A DNA stretch of 64,000 nt from Ascochyta rabiei (taxonomy: Eukaryota; Ascomycota; Dothideomycetes; Pleosporales; Didymellaceae). The notes under the pieces were generated by a model, which ran no database searches, had not been told where the DNA came from, and saw only the letters and a list, made by a program, of their open reading frames with translations. Below are positions 44,027 through 57,700 of the stretch, one piece after another. Position numbers and translations under genes: made by a program. Within the stretch, counting starts at the first letter, position 1; each line of letters starts with the position of its first letter. The stretch covers positions 62,001 to 126,000 of the forward strand of contig NC_082410.1 in NCBI RefSeq assembly GCF_004011695.2, read 5' to 3'.

Positions 44027-44610
44027 AACACAAAGCAAAATTTCAACATAGGGCCCTGCACACTGAAAAAACATCAGAATCTATCTTAACCCAGCGAGAA
44101 TATACTATCCTGAGCTTCCTAGAGCCTCTAGGCGTCTGGTTGCTGCACGCTGCCTGGTTATCTAACCTGTTCTATTGCAAAAAAAATCGGATTTGCAGAG
44201 CACAGACTACCCCTGTAACAATAATCTTATCTTATCTTATTTTATTAGATCTTATCTAAAAGAACATAAAAACTAATAAAACATCCTATCTCTACTAGAT
44301 AGCAACAAGCCTTTCCTTAGCTTTCTGCTTTTAACCTCTTCTTTCTCCTCTAAGAGGTCTACTAGTTAGGCTAGTAAGAATAGAATAAAGGCAAGATTAG
44401 TAAAGCTAAGACTGCCTTTTCCTTGTTTTTTAGCTCTAAAAAGCAGATAGAGACTAGGTACCTTAATCTGTGCAAAAACAAGCTCTCTTCTAGTTATTTC
44501 TTAGTTATTTTATTTTTAAAAGAGAAGGAAACCCCTACCTAGAACTAGGACCTAGGACTATAGAACTGGAACTACTACCTAATAGAGAGCACTCTCTAAA
44601 CACAGGGATA

Positions 44611-47290
44611 ATGGAAATAAACCCCCTAAGCTCCCTAATCCCTCTAGGAGAGATGTACTAGACTACACCTACCCCTAGACCTCTGTCTATACCCTTATTA
44701 TTAACACTATATTAGTAATCTACTCTAGGAATACACTAAACTAGTATATTTAATAGAACTGTACCTATACCTCTACCCTCGGCTCCTTCTAAACAGCTAA
44801 CTAGCAGACCTACTACTCTAACAGCACCTAGGCTCCCCCCTTTCTAATTTAATATAGCTACTAGGCCTATAACCTAAGCTCCTATTACTAAGATAGTAAA
44901 AGAAGCTCTATCTATTGCTAGGACAATAGTTACTTAGGCTTCTTCCCTAGCTACCTTAAACTACGCTGGCAAAAGGGTAGGGGGTAACCTAGGGTTAGGT
45001 AGGGGTTGGGTACAGTCTGCACGGACGTTAGGTAGGGGTAGGGTAGGGTCTGCACAGACGTTAGGTAGAGGTAGGGTAGGGGTACCTCTAGCGTGGGGTA
45101 GAGGTAGGGTACAGTCCGCACAGACCAGGGGTAGGGGTAGGGTAGAGTAGGGTTTAGGGTAGGGTCTGTAGGGAAGAGGTAGGCCTAAGTAGGACCCGTA
45201 GGTGTTGGCGTGTAACTCTTTAACTAAAGGAGCTATTGCAAAACTTTGTACCACAGAAATGTAGAGCAAAACAAGGGCTTTTAAACGGTCTATATATTGT
45301 GAGTTTCTGGTTAAACATGGTTAAGTTACAGCAGTTGTTGTATAAGCCCTAGGTCGTTACAATGTAGGCCTACGTAACAACTACTCTAGCTCCACTAGTT
45401 TTAATTAGATCTAACGGTATATGGACCGTTTAAAAGCGCTTGTTGTACTCTACATTTCTGTAGTATAAGGTTTTGCAATAGCTGCTCTAGTTAAAGAGTT
45501 AGACGCTGACACCTACGGGCCCTACTTAGGCCTACCTCTTCCCTACCTCTACCCCTACCTGTAACTCTTACAGTAAAGCAGCTACTAAGAAATTCTGTAC
45601 TAGAAAGATATAGAATAAGGAAAGCGCTTTTAAACAGTCTATATTCTGTAAGATTCTAGTTAGAACTGGTTAAGTTACAGCAGTTGTTGTGTAAATCCTA
45701 GGTCGTTACAATGTAGGCCTACGTAACAACTGCTCTAGCTGCACTAGTTTTAATTAGATCTTACGGAATATAGACCGTTTAAAAGCGCTTGTTTTACTCT
45801 ACATTTCTGTAGTATAAGGTTTTGCAATAGCTGCTCTAGTTAAAGAGTTAGACGCTGACACCTACCCTACCCAACCACTACCCAACCCCTACCCAACCCC
45901 TACCCATACCTCATGTAGACCCTACCCTACCCCTACCCCTACCCTATGTGGACCCTACCCTACCCCTACCTGTACCCCGTGTAGACCCTACCCTACCCCT
46001 ACCCCTACCCTATGTGGACTCTACCCTACCCCTACCCGTACCCCATGTAGACCCTACCCTACCCTTACCTATACCCCATGTAGACTCTACCCTACCCCTA
46101 CCCTCTTAGCATGGAATTAGCGTGGGTAGGGGTAGGGTAGGGTAGGGGTACATCACGTGATGTACTCTACCCCTACCTAACCCCTACCCTTTTGCCACCG
46201 TACCTTAAATAAGGAATAATTTAACCTCCTAGACCTTCTTAAAATCTTTTAAGACTATACAGAAAACAACAGGATAAACAAACAAGGCCTTCCTATCCTA
46301 GCGTCCTAAGTATTAAACCTTAAAATAGTGTCTGAATCTATTAAAACAAGAGCAAAACTCCTATAAAAAACTACCCTAGCTACTAAGACCCCTACTATTT
46401 AACCTTCTACCTAGCCTTCTTTATACGCGTCTGCAGCTTTAGCCAACCTCCCTAAGAACACAGAATAGTAAACAGTTATAAAGAAGAAGCAACCTACTAT
46501 TATAAAGAACTCTCTAAGTGCACGCTAACTAGTTCTTACATTAGAGCAAGGATTACCCTCTTTTACTCCCCTTAAAATGCGTAATACTTTTAATAAGGCC
46601 TTTATAGATAAAGGAGTAAGCCTCCCTATAATTGCTTCTGCTAGCCTAAGTAGAAGAAACAATATTGTTCTTACTACAACACCCTCCTTTACAGCAAAAT
46701 ACCTACTTAAAAACTAAGTAATCTAGTAATTAGTTACTACCTGTAAGGAAGCCCTTCTAATGGAACTATAGCACAAAGTGATCCTATACAACATCCCTAC
46801 GTCTCTAGAAATAAACTAGGACCTAGAGGTGCTTAAATTAGAATTAACTACCTTTAACAAAGGCCTAATAATAGTAGGAAACCTATTCTAGCTAACAAGC
46901 TATAAAAGGAGATAAAAGTAACAACTAGAATCTGTCTATGTAGTATTTGTAATAGAAAAAGAAGTATAACAAGCTATACAGAATAGACTATACCTACTAG
47001 AAGCTAGCATAAGAGTAGAGAAGTTTATTACTACACCTCCTACTACATAATGCTAAAAATGTTAGTAATTTAGATATATAGAGAACAGGTGCCTTAATAG
47101 CACTACGTGCAAAATATACGTAGACAAACACCCTACAGCACTATAGAAGTGTAATACGTGTAGTACTATAGGCAAAGCCTGCGTACATACTATACCTAAG
47201 TGCATAAACTATAAAGAAGCACATACAGCAGATAGTATTTAATATACAGCCTATAAGGCTATAATAAACACACAAACATACCTAGAATGC
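44611..47290 (+). pseudogene. LINE C ORF1 (gag-like, zinc knuckles), split by MITE copy 3
   Basis: It starts M-E-I-N-P-L-S-S-L-I-P-L-G-E-M. After the MITE it goes on to the zinc-knuckle block at about 47045-47245: C-x-K-C-x-Q-F-R-Y-I-E-N-R-C, then T-C-K-I-Y-V-D-K-H, then K-C-N-T-C-S-T-I-G-K-A-C-V-H, then K-C-I-N-Y-K-E-A-H. Such blocks bind the element RNA. Disabled by many stops. Confidence 0.75.
44962..46202. mobile_element. Fold-back hAT-like MITE, copy 3 (enlarged, double core)
   Basis: 1241 bp, TACGCTGGCAAAAGGG to CCCTTTTGCCACCGTA, with 8-bp flanks CCTTAAAC (44954-44961) and CCTTAAAT (46203-46210), one C/T difference. The palindromic core is present twice in tandem (about 45204-45530 and 45560-45870). 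The right arm has about six units of a 36-bp minisatellite made of CCCTACCCCTACC and ATGTAGAC pieces. GTACATCACGTGATGTAC lies near the right end. Non-coding; frames over it are artefacts. Confidence 0.92.
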
Positions 47291-47538
47291 TTAATAACCT
47301 AAGTATTCTTTAAGTAAATCTAAATAAGAGTGTATAAGCTACAGAGAGCGCCTTATAACTTGCAGTAGAACTAGCTATAGACCTTGTCTTAGTACAAGAA
47401 CTATAGCTTACCCCTACTTAATAATTACCCTTAGACTACTTAGACACACGCTCTGTAAACCACCCCTCCTTTACACAAGTCCTACCCCTACTAAAGGACT
47501 ACAGCATAAGGCCACGCGTTCTAGCCTACGTTCTACGT

Positions 47539-47693
47539 TGTTATAGGCTTAGACCTTGTCTAAGCCTTAAGCGAGACAGGACAGTCACGTGCCCTACAGA
47601 CATATTAGAAGGACATGTAATATGTTACCTCTATAAGAGATACAATACTATATTAACCCTTATTACATCCTACCCTAAGGCTAGTCTATAACA
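47539..47693 (+). repeat. Gypsy-1 5' LTR
   Basis: 155 bp direct repeat of 54602-54756, also homologous to the solo LTR at 22285-22439. Confidence 0.93.
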
Positions 47694-47699
47694 TTTGTA

Positions 47700-48950
47700 T
47701 CTCTTCTTCTAGGAGAACAGCTAGCACTTGTACTATATCAGCCAGCTCCTAGAATAACCCCTTAGACAAATCTGTCCCCTTAACCCTTTAGGAATTTATA
47801 GCCTAGATGTTGTAGTTTATAATAAACTTATAGTAAGCCTTAACTGCTGCTAATAAGTATGTAGTATTACTTAAACATAATAACTCTAATATAAGTGTGT
47901 TTATAGAGTCTCTAGCATAAACAGCTAACGCCTATACTAGACCTGCGTCTACAGTTCTATTATCCTCCTTAGAAGCAACGCTGTACCTATTAACGTCTAC
48001 CTTAGCCCCTAACCTGCCTTACAAAGTACTATTTTTAGCGTCTACCCTAGGCCTGTATGCCTCTATATAGACATCTACAGCCTATAGGAAACCTCTTCCT
48101 ATAGGTAAGGCCTTTACTAGAAACAAGTCCTTATTTAAAGCGTAGTAGGTTATAATAGAACATAAGCTGTAGGCAGACGCGTCCTTTATTAGTAGGCTAT
48201 AGGACATATTTACCTTTATATAGTCCTAGCTTAGTACGTCTATATAACAAGATGTAGCTCTATTCTACAAGATTAGAGGTACCTAAGGTGTGTAGAGCCT
48301 AGAGGACTTCCTAGCATACCTAGAATTCTGCTACAGCAACAACTACAGCTAGGAACAGGCCTAGGCAAAACTAGAAAGCGTCTGTTAGGGCCCTAACAAG
48401 TTATTCTTAGACTTTTTTATCTAGTTTAAGCAGCTACTAGTGCAAAGTAGCAGCCTCTACTAGGACAGCAAACAGCGCCTATTAAAGCTTTACTAGGCTC
48501 TAAACGCAAATATCTATAATATAGTAATAAACTAAAGAGTAACTTATATAGATTATAACACAGCTATTATAGAGTATAAGTCTATTACTGTAGACGTTAA
48601 GACTATAGCTATAGAAAACCAGCTGCACTACAGCCCTACCTAGGCGCTGCCTAAGCGTAATAGGGATAGTAATATTAAAATAACAGTTATGTCTGCAGTG
48701 CGCGCTAGCAGCAGTGCTAAGCATAGGGGTTAGAAGTAGTCTGCTCCTAACTAGGCTATGTAGGTTCCTAATAAGGTATTTTAGCAACGCTAGGAGGCTA
48801 ACCTGTGTACCTGTTACGGCAAAGGAGAACATATTTGCTATAATTATGCTAACGCAGTAGTAACTACAGTACAGGTAGTAATACTCTTAGGTAAGGAAGA
48901 GGTTGGTTTATATAGGGGACCCTAGCTACTCCTAATATAAGTCTAAGTTA
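47700..48950 (+). pseudogene. Gypsy-1 gag remnant
   Basis: A plus-strand frame with stops. The zinc knuckle C-T-C-Y-G-K-G-E-H-I-C-Y-N-Y at about 48810-48850 marks the nucleocapsid end. The minus-strand frame 48500-48832 is its shadow. Confidence 0.7.
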
Positions 48951-48999
48951 GGAGCGCTATAGGAGTATATTAGTAGACGAGACTACTAGTACAGGGGCA

Positions 49000-51900
49000 C
49001 TATAGGCTGCTAGAGGAGCTATTACAGACTCTATAGACAAGCCCCTATTCTACATTCTATTATTTATTAATAGGGTAATTAAGGCTAATGTGCTAGTATA
49101 CTTTAGGTATAAATGCTTTAGCATAGTAAGTAATGTCTTTACTGCGCGCCTAAGAGGAGACTTTATTAAGGTGCTGCTATAACGCTTAGTATAAGCAGTA
49201 GGTACTAGTAGAAAGTCTATAATCTCCTGTTTAGTCCTATTTAGGTATAACTTAGACAGGTAGCACTTCTAGGCAGTTGCCTATATAGTGCTAGGTCTAA
49301 GCTAGAATGTTATTTTAGGGAAGCTATAGCTTTAACATAAGGGTGTAGTATTAGACGCAGAAAAGGGCACACTAAGGATATAATAGGCAGGGAACCTTAT
49401 AGTCTATAAGTCCTTACAGTATATAGTAAACGTTTAGGTAGCTCTTCTATTAGTAACTAAGTTTAATAAGACCCTAGCTAATAGACTCTAGGAGCACCTG
49501 CCTAGGGACTAGTTTGTCTCTACAAGCCTCTACAACATTACTAAAATCCTCTTAGTTTAATCCCTAGGAGCGCAAGGGACAGCAGAGGAGGTAGACCCTC
49601 TTCCCCCCAAGTTAGTCCAGTTTTAGGACCTATTTAATAAGAGTAAGACCTCTAGCCTTTCTCTACATAGGGGCTGGATAGATTACTACATACAGTTACA
49701 ACGCAACTAGTCTAGGAAGGAGAAGCCTCTCCCCTAGGGCCCTCTGTACAATATGCTAAGGGACTAGCTACTTAAGCTATAGAAGTAAGTGTTAGCACTA
49801 ATAGACAAGGGGTAAATCTGTGCCTCCTCTTCCCTAGCAGGGGCCCTAGTCCTGCTAGTTAAAAAGTCCTCTAGCAGGTGGCGTATGTACGTAGACTATT
49901 ATACACTTAATAGTATTATAATTACTAACTAGTACCTACTTCCTCTTATTAAGGAGACGTTGCATACACTAGGGGGTGCCTACTAGTTCTCTAAGATTAA
50001 TATCTATACAGTATTCTACTAGATTTATGTTATAGAAGGAGGTAAGCACCTTACTAAATTCTGCACTTATTTTAGGCTCTTTAAGTGGCTAGTCTGCCTA
50101 TTTAGCCTAGCTAAAGCACTAGCGTCCTTCTAGCGTTATATTAACAGCGCGCTTTAGGAGATATTAGGTAACTATACTACTACGTACCTAGATAATATCC
50201 TTATTTATAGTAGCAGGTCGAGAACAGACTACTTAGGGAAGGTTAGTAGAGTCCTTACGCTCCTACATAATGTAGGGCTGTATTTAGATCCTAAGAAGTG
50301 CATATTTATAACAAAGGAGGTCTACTACCTAGAATATATTATAGAAGCTAGAAAGGACATTTATCCTAATCCTAAGAAGGTTAAGGCTATCTGTAATTAG
50401 GAAGCCCTATAGTCTTTACGCGGGGTCTACAGTTTTCTAAGGTTTGCTAACTTCTACTAGGACTTTATCCTAGCCTTCTCTAATATTACTGCCTTACTTA
50501 ATTAGCTTATAGGGAAGGATATCCTGTTCTAGTAGAGGTAGGAGGAGGATGCAGTGTTCTACTAGCTAAAGAACGTATTTATAATAGAACTAGTCCTAGC
50601 CTAGTAGGACCCTAAGCAAGAGACACTACTAGAGACAGACTACTTTAGCAAGGCGTTAGGCAGCTGCCTTTCTTAATAGCATAGGAAGGTACTTTGCCCT
50701 ATAGTGTACTACTCTGCTATACTTATAACAGAATAATAGAACTACACTATCTATAATAAGGAGTTAACTGCTGTTATAAAGTGCCTAGAAGTCTAGGCAG
50801 CTAAATTAGGGTCTGTTGCTAAGCTATTTACTATCCTAACTAACTATAAGAATCTCTAGTACTTTACTATAGTGCGCAGGCTAAGTAAGAGGCAGCACTA
50901 ATAGGCAGAGGAGCTGTTAAAGTTCTGTTTCTACCTTTGCTTCTGTCTAGGGCGCCTTGCAGCCTAACTAGATGCTCTAAGCTACTAGGAACAGGACTAT
51001 AATAGGAGGTTAGGGGGGGTCTATAGGATAATAACCCTAGTTTTAGTATTAGTAGTTAGTATACTAGGCTCTAGTACGCCCCTACTTTTTATTAATACGC
51101 ATATGCAATTACTGTAGGATAAAGGTGTTTAGTAGGATACAGGGTATATAGCGCGCCTGTCTACTATCTATAATAGGGCCTACTAGTTCCCTCCTAAGGC
51201 TAAGACTACTTAGTAAATTATAGATTACACAATTAGTGCTTATAGCACGCTGCTGTAGCATAGGGTTACATAGGTTCTACGTTAGAAGCTACTTACAACC
51301 ACAATAATCTAAAGGGCACACAAATCTAACCTAACAGGCTATCTAGGTGCTAACACTATATTCTACATTATTAGACGTAACTTCTACTAAGAAGGAATGT
51401 TATAGAATATTTAGCGTTATATCTGTAACTGCTACTGTTTTAGCACATATATATTGCAGCGCTAATAGCAGGGCTTACTCTAGCTATTGCCTATTACTAA
51501 GTGTTTTTAGTCCTAGATTTTAATAGACTTTATAGTTAACCTCTCTTAGGCTAATAAGAACGCACTGCACTATTTCTTAGTTATTATAGATTGTCTCTCT
51601 AAGTATGTACAGCTTAATGTAATAACTTCTATAACTACAGAATATTATACTAAAGTCTTCTATAATATATAGTAGTAGTTCTAGGGCTTTCCTAACGCTA
51701 TAATTACAGACTGCAGCTTAGACTAGCTAGGACATTTTTAGACAACGCTGTGTAGCCTTGTAGGGGTAGACCAGCTACTCTCTACAGCCTATTACCTCTA
51801 GACAGACAGAGGGACAGAGCGTGCTAACTAAGAGGTGCAGGAAGTCCTACAGGTTATAGTTAACTTTAAACAGGATAACTAGCCTAACTATCTTCTAGCC

Positions 51901-52600
51901 TGCTAACTAGCACTTAACAATTACAACTCTTTAGTTACTAGGGTTAGTCCTAACCTACTCCTCTATAGTTATAATATAGACCTTCTATAGACAACAGTAC
52001 TACTAACTATTAGCTAGAACACACTACACAGACAGGCAGTCTATTTTCTAGACTACCTCTAGTAAGGTATAGAGCTTACCTAGGCAGCTATAGTATAGGT
52101 GTAATAACACACCTAGGATATAATAGACTGTAGCTGTAGGCCTACAGAGTAGTACTATATAGAAGATAGGGTGTAGTTTTCCCTCTACAACATAAAAACT
52201 AATAGGCTAAGCTAGAAGCTTAACTAGTTACAAGCCTAGTACACAGTAGTTGCAGTTCCTACCCCTCTAACAGTTACTCTAGATTTACTAGGTAACTTCT
52301 ATAAGATAGTGCATATAGACCTACTAGAACGTACAGCTTCTAACCTGTTACTAACACAGCGCCTGCAGGAAAGTAGACTAGGCCTACTAGTTGTCCTAGA
52401 GGAGGATAACCTAACCCTAGCTAAATAGGAGGTAGAGGCTATCCTAAAAGAAAAGAGGGCTTATAGGTAGAATAAGTTATAGGTCCTAGTTAAATAGAAG
52501 GGATATATAAAGCTAATATAGAAACTACTAGGAGCGTAACAGGATATAAAGGCCTAAGAGGCCTTTATAGTAATACATATAGCATATAAGAAGTAGATAT
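49000..52600 (+). pseudogene. Gypsy-1 pol remnant with chromodomain
   Basis: Protease region at about 49060-49400 (N-V-I-L-G-K-L near its end). RT at about 49860-50500: M-Y-V-D-Y-Y-T-L-N-S, F-C-T-Y-F-R-L-F-K-W-L, and Y-L-D-N-I-L-I-Y-S near 50190 (from Y-L-D-D). RNase H at about 50560-51010. Integrase at about 51500-51850: L-V-I-I-D-C-L-S-K-Y-V, I-I-T-D-C, T-D-R-G-T-E-R-A-N. Chromodomain at about 52430-52570 (V-L-V-K-x-K-G-Y-I-K). Such chromodomains steer integration to marked chromatin. Dead from stops. Confidence 0.8.
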
Positions 52601-52639
52601 AAAAAAGGAGAAACTTTTATTATTTATAATAACCCTTAT

Positions 52640-54595
52640 AGAGTTCTATTAGAAGATGCTATTTAGGGTATAAGGCCTAGCATAGGAAAGCTTAGGGACC
52701 TTACAGTAATAGTACGCTGCTGCCTTACACACACACTACCTAGCAACTAGTAGTAAGCCTTAGGACTTAAAAAAGATATTATTATTTATAGATAGGGAAT
52801 AACAGGCAGTAGTAGCTGTGTCTAGGGCCTAGTTCTGCGTATTACAGCAGCGGCAGTTAACCTTACAGTTATTATTACTACCCTCTATATCTACCTTAAT
52901 AGTGCTGCTATATATTAACTATAATATTTCCTTAAAGTTATAGTTAGGGGTGCGCAGCTCTATAGAGGAAGGTAAGTAGTAATAGTAGGTAGGCGCACGC
53001 AGCTCTATAGAGGAAGGAAAGCAGTAATAGTACGAGGGCGTAGGGGACCTTATAAGGGAGGGAGAGTAGCGCTAGTATAGGGGTATAGGCAACTCTGCAG
53101 AGGAGGGAGAGCAGCAACAGCAGGGTAGTAAGCAGAGCTAGCAGACAGACAAGCAGCGCTTATTAGGGGAGTTAGAGCAGCAGTAGTAGGACAAGTAGGA
53201 TAACAGGGTGTACTCTAGGCAGCAGTAGGGCGTAGTAAGTAGGCGCTTAACTTAGTTAATAGCGTCCTTTAGATCTAGTTAGCTATATACCTAATATAGA
53301 CAGAAATTCTTATAGTAGTATAGGCCTAGACTGCCTCTATATAGTTTATGCGCTTAGTCTAGGACTAGAAGGCTAACCCTATAGTAGCTATAAACTATTA
53401 GAGGTAGGTATCTAGTTAGTTGCTGCTATAACGCCTAGACAACAGCGTAGTAGGCAGAGTAACCTAGGTACTAGGCTTAGTAGGGGAACAGGGAGTGTAA
53501 GCAGAGGTTAACCGCTTTGCTAGCGTAGGGTTAGCTAGGGCTAGGTTAAGCGCAGCCTTATACACCCGCTAGTGCTTATAGTAGGTACCTAGTAAAAATA
53601 TTATATTAGAAAGGTAAACCTATAGCAGTAACAAGGGGGTAACTTACAGTAGAAAACAGGCTAACACCTCTAGTTAGCCTTATTACTGCCTACACTCTAG
53701 GTGCTAGGTGTCTTAACATAGGCGTTACTAGCGCGTACTAACACCTTAGCTACTATTAGTTAGGAATAAGAGGCTAGAATAGGAACATATACTTAGATGT
53801 ACTGCTTAAAATTACGCTAGGTACAGCAGAGCTTAGCATTTATAGTAAAGAGGTTATTATTATAAATATAAACGCGCTTACGCTTAGCGCAGGTGCAGTA
53901 GGTCTTACTAGCGCCTAGAACGTAGTTAGCTATAGAAGGAATTAGTAGGCAAGTAGACCTATAATAGACATAGGCACTTATAAGGTTAGCTAGTAAGAAT
54001 AGTAAGAAGGTAGTAGGGGCAGTATAGGACAGCGCTAGTAGAGACAGATACTAGGTCCTTAGTATCTAAGTTACTCTTAACTTTATAGTTACCTATATAA
54101 TAGCAGTAAGCTTTCTATATATATAGTTAGGCCCTATAACTAGATTAGAAACTATAGATAAGAAATACTAGGGGTACGTTGTAGGCAGAGGGGAGGGACT
54201 GTAGTAGACTATAACTACCCCCTCTAGGAGGACTACTACCTCCTTAACTAGTGGCCTAATAGCTATAACTAGAGGTAATAACAGATATAGTAGGTAGGGT
54301 AAGGGCGTGTATAAGAAATTAGGTAGGTATATTATAGGTAGGTTAGGCAGAAGCGTAGAGTAGTATAGTGTCTAACTTAGGCAGGTATGCTAGGTAAAAT
54401 AAAAACAACCTAGGTGCGTGCAGGGACTACCCTAGGTAAACTACAGACTAGACAGGCAGCTAACCTACTAAGAGCTAGACCCTTACGCAACTATAACTAG
54501 CCCTAGAGTTTACCTGCCACTAGTATCCCCTAGGCTACGCTAAATATAGAAAGGACCTAATAAAAGTATATACAGCCTAGGAGGGATAGGCAAAG
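52640..54595 (+). pseudogene. Extra Gln/Glu-rich reading frame downstream of Gypsy-1 pol
   Basis: About 1.95 kb between chromodomain and 3' LTR. From 52950 a plus-strand frame, reading TAG as Gln or Trp, is coherent for several hundred codons and rich in Gln, Glu and Arg, with a repeated S-S-I-E-E-G-K-Q-Q block (about 52950-53040, two units). No family recognised. Its place is that of an additional third ORF; it may also be captured sequence. Confidence 0.45.
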
Positions 54596-54601
54596 GAGGT
54601 A

Positions 54602-54756
54602 TGTTATAGGCTTAGACCTTGTCTAAGCCTTAAGCGAGACAGGACATTTACGTGCCCTACAGACATATTAGAAGGACACGCAACATGGTACCTCTACAAG
54701 AGATACAATACTATATTAACCCTTATTACATCCTACCCTAAGGCTAGTCTATAACA
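54602..54756 (+). repeat. Gypsy-1 3' LTR
   Basis: 155 bp, followed by TAGGT, and by the LINE C endonuclease region from 54762. Confidence 0.93.
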
Positions 54757-57700
54757 TAGGTTTAACACCAGTATAAATCACCCTAGCCGCAGATTTAAGC
54801 CCTAACCTAGACTTTCTAGATATTACAGTCTAGTAGTCTAGGTTAAACGTTATAATCTATAATATATATAACTTAACAAACATATAAGAAACAATAACAG
54901 TAGAGAGAAAGCTACTAAATAGCCACACTCTACCTAACTTAATCCTACTAGGTAACTTTAACACCTACCACCCTTAGTAGGACCCTACTATAACTACTAT
55001 AACACTAAAAGCTAGTAGTTTTATTGCCTAGATAGAAGAGCAAATCCTAGAGCTGTTAAATAACCCTAGCACAGGCACCTTCTACAGGCTAAATACAAGT
55101 AGAGAAAGTGTTCTAGACCTTACCTTTGCTACACATAGGCTTACAAACTAAATAGAAGACTAGCAAACCCTAGCAGGTATAGGTTTAGACTACCTAGGCA
55201 CCCTGTTTATAATTATAATGCCTAGAACACAGCCCCTACACAACCTTACTCCTAGGTTTCACGCTAAGAAGGCAGACTAGGACCTGTTTTAGAAGGAGCT
55301 AGCAAAGGAGTTAGCAAAAAGCCCTGCTCTTAATACTACCTGCCCTAGACACTCTACCAGCAAAACCCTACTTCTTATCTAAGGAGAGGACAGAGAGCTA
55401 GAGAAGCAACTTAAAGTAATAGGGAAGGAGCTTACTATAGTAAAAACAAATACAGCTAAAACTATAATCCTACAAAGCTGTATAAGTGTAAGAAGCAAGC
55501 CTTTATAGAACCTAGACCTAAAAACACTTAGAACAAACATGCTTAATAAACAACGCCACCTATAGAGAGAGCTAGTAACTAGCCCTATAACCACCTATAT
55601 ATAGAAAAGGGACTACCTAATTACTAGAAACAGCTACCTATAAATAGTAAAAGCAGCAAAACATAACTACTAGAATTAATTCCTAGAAAAGGAGGACATA
55701 AAATTAATCTTTAAAGTAATGTTTTATACTAAGTCTGTTAGTAACTAAAGCATACCTGCTATATAAGGCCCTAGGGGAATAGAGAACTCCTTTTAAGGCA
55801 AATGCTTAGCACTAAGAGACACCCTCTTCCCTAGCCTACCTACCTCTTAACCTATAGAGTGGAGCACATACCAGGAAGGTAGCTAGAAATAGCTACCTCT
55901 TACTAAAGAAGAGCTAGAACACGCCTGCTCCTCACAAATCTAAAGTAGCTCCCTAGGACCTAATGCAATAAACTAGGAGATTATTACTACAGTATTAAAA
56001 GTAGAAATAGACATATGCTTCTTTATGTTCTCTACCCTATTTAACTATAGGTACTATCCATAAACCTAGAAAAGAGCAACAGGAATTATCCTAAAAAAGC
56101 TAAACAAAACAGACTACTTAGCCCCTAAAGCCTACAGGGTAATTGCTCTTCTAAGCTGCTTAGGCAAAGTAGCAGAAAGACTAGTAGCTAAACAGCTTAG
56201 CATACTAGTAGAAATAACTACCCTACTCTACCCTTTATAACTAGGTAGAAGAGAATAAAAATTAGCTATAGACGCTTCTATACTGCTACTAAACTAAGTG
56301 TAAGAATAAAGGAAACTAAAGCATATAATAACTTTAGTATTACTAGACATTAAAGGAGCCTTTAACCACGTCTCCCTAGGCTGACTGCTTACTATCCTGC
56401 AACAACTAAAGCTACCGTGCAGCCTTTTTGCCTAGATCTAATTATTCCTCTCTAGACGCTAACAATAACTGTCCTTTAATAGAGAAATAGAAGAATTTAG
56501 TAACATAAACGCTAAAATCCTATAAGGAAGCCCTGTCTTACCTATTCTGTTCCTAATATATATTAGACCTCTATTCTAGTTAATTACAAACTACTTGCTA
56601 TCCTCCCTAGACAACCTAGCTATTACAGTATTATCTACTAGCCTAAAGAAAAACATACGCCTACTAGAAAGAGATATAGCAAGCCTATTCATAAAAGGAT
56701 CTAGCTGTACAATTTAGTTTAATACGCTAAAAATTAAACTTATCTACTTTACTATAAGCTAAAAAGCAGAAAACTATACTCTTACCCTGCTAGACATGTC
56801 TATAATAACTCTAAAAAAGACTGTTAAATAGCTAGGAATCTACTTTAACAACAGGCTCTTTTTTAAGAAGTATGCTGCTACAAGGATTAGCTAAGTAAGA
56901 AACACCTTTAATAAAATATACAGACTAGCAAACAGCAAAAAAGGCCTTACTTCTACTACCCTCTAATAAATATACCTAGCCTATGTTACTAGCATAGCAG
57001 ACTATAGATGCTAGGTCTTCTAGAAGCAATAAGCTAGAATAGCAAAACAACTACAAGGACTACAGAACCTAGTACTTAGAAAAATCTTAGGCACCTTCTA
57101 AACCTTACCTATAATACCCTAAGAGGTAGAGGCAGCACTAGCCCCTCCTACTATAAGGCTAAACACTGCAATAAGAAAGTACGCCTTTAGAGCTAGGAAG
57201 CTTCTAAAGACCTACCCTATCTACACTGCTACAACACAGCTAAAATCCACCCTACAAAACACAGACCTAGACTCTAGCACAGAGCAAAGAGAGGTTAACT
57301 GTACTAGGCTTAGAATAGGACCTCCTACACAGCTTATACAAATTACACAGTCTATAGAAAAAGCTATACCTAGCATAAGAGAAGAAAAACTAAAAGACTT
57401 CTACTTCTACCCCTAGAATAAGGCTATTGCATACCAAACTAAAATCTTAAAACTACTAAAAGAAGAAGAAGTAAAAGCATATAAAACACAGATGCTATAA
57501 AAAGTAGGAAGCAATGTACTAGCTATCTACATAGACACTTCTTCTATAGAGGGAGGCCTAGGTATAGGAATAGGAATTACAGTCCTAGACTACAACTAAG
57601 AGCCTAAGGAAATCTATACTATAAACTACAATATTAGTAAAGGCTAAATTATGTATAATAGAGAACTAAAGGGTATAATAAGAGGCTTTAAAATTGCAGC

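Larger units (their letters stand above)
47539..54756 (+). mobile_element. Gypsy-1, Ty3/Gypsy chromovirus-type LTR retrotransposon
   Basis: LTRs 47539-47693 and 54602-54756 (155 bp each), TGTTATAGGC to TATAACA. The target copies are TACGT (47534-47538) and TAGGT (54757-54761), one mismatch; the LINE A counterpart near 28985 supports TACGT as the original. Gag, protease, RT, RNase H, integrase and chromodomain follow in order, then about 2 kb with a further Gln/Glu-rich frame before the 3' LTR. RIP stops throughout. Confidence 0.92.

Noticed and set aside
43556..44061. Minus-strand small proteins of 60-79 residues at 43.6-44.1 kb
   Set aside because: Those at 43.79-44.06 kb are two frames of one truncated pseudogene, the longer starting within LINE C sequence; the one at 43556-43738 has no feature.
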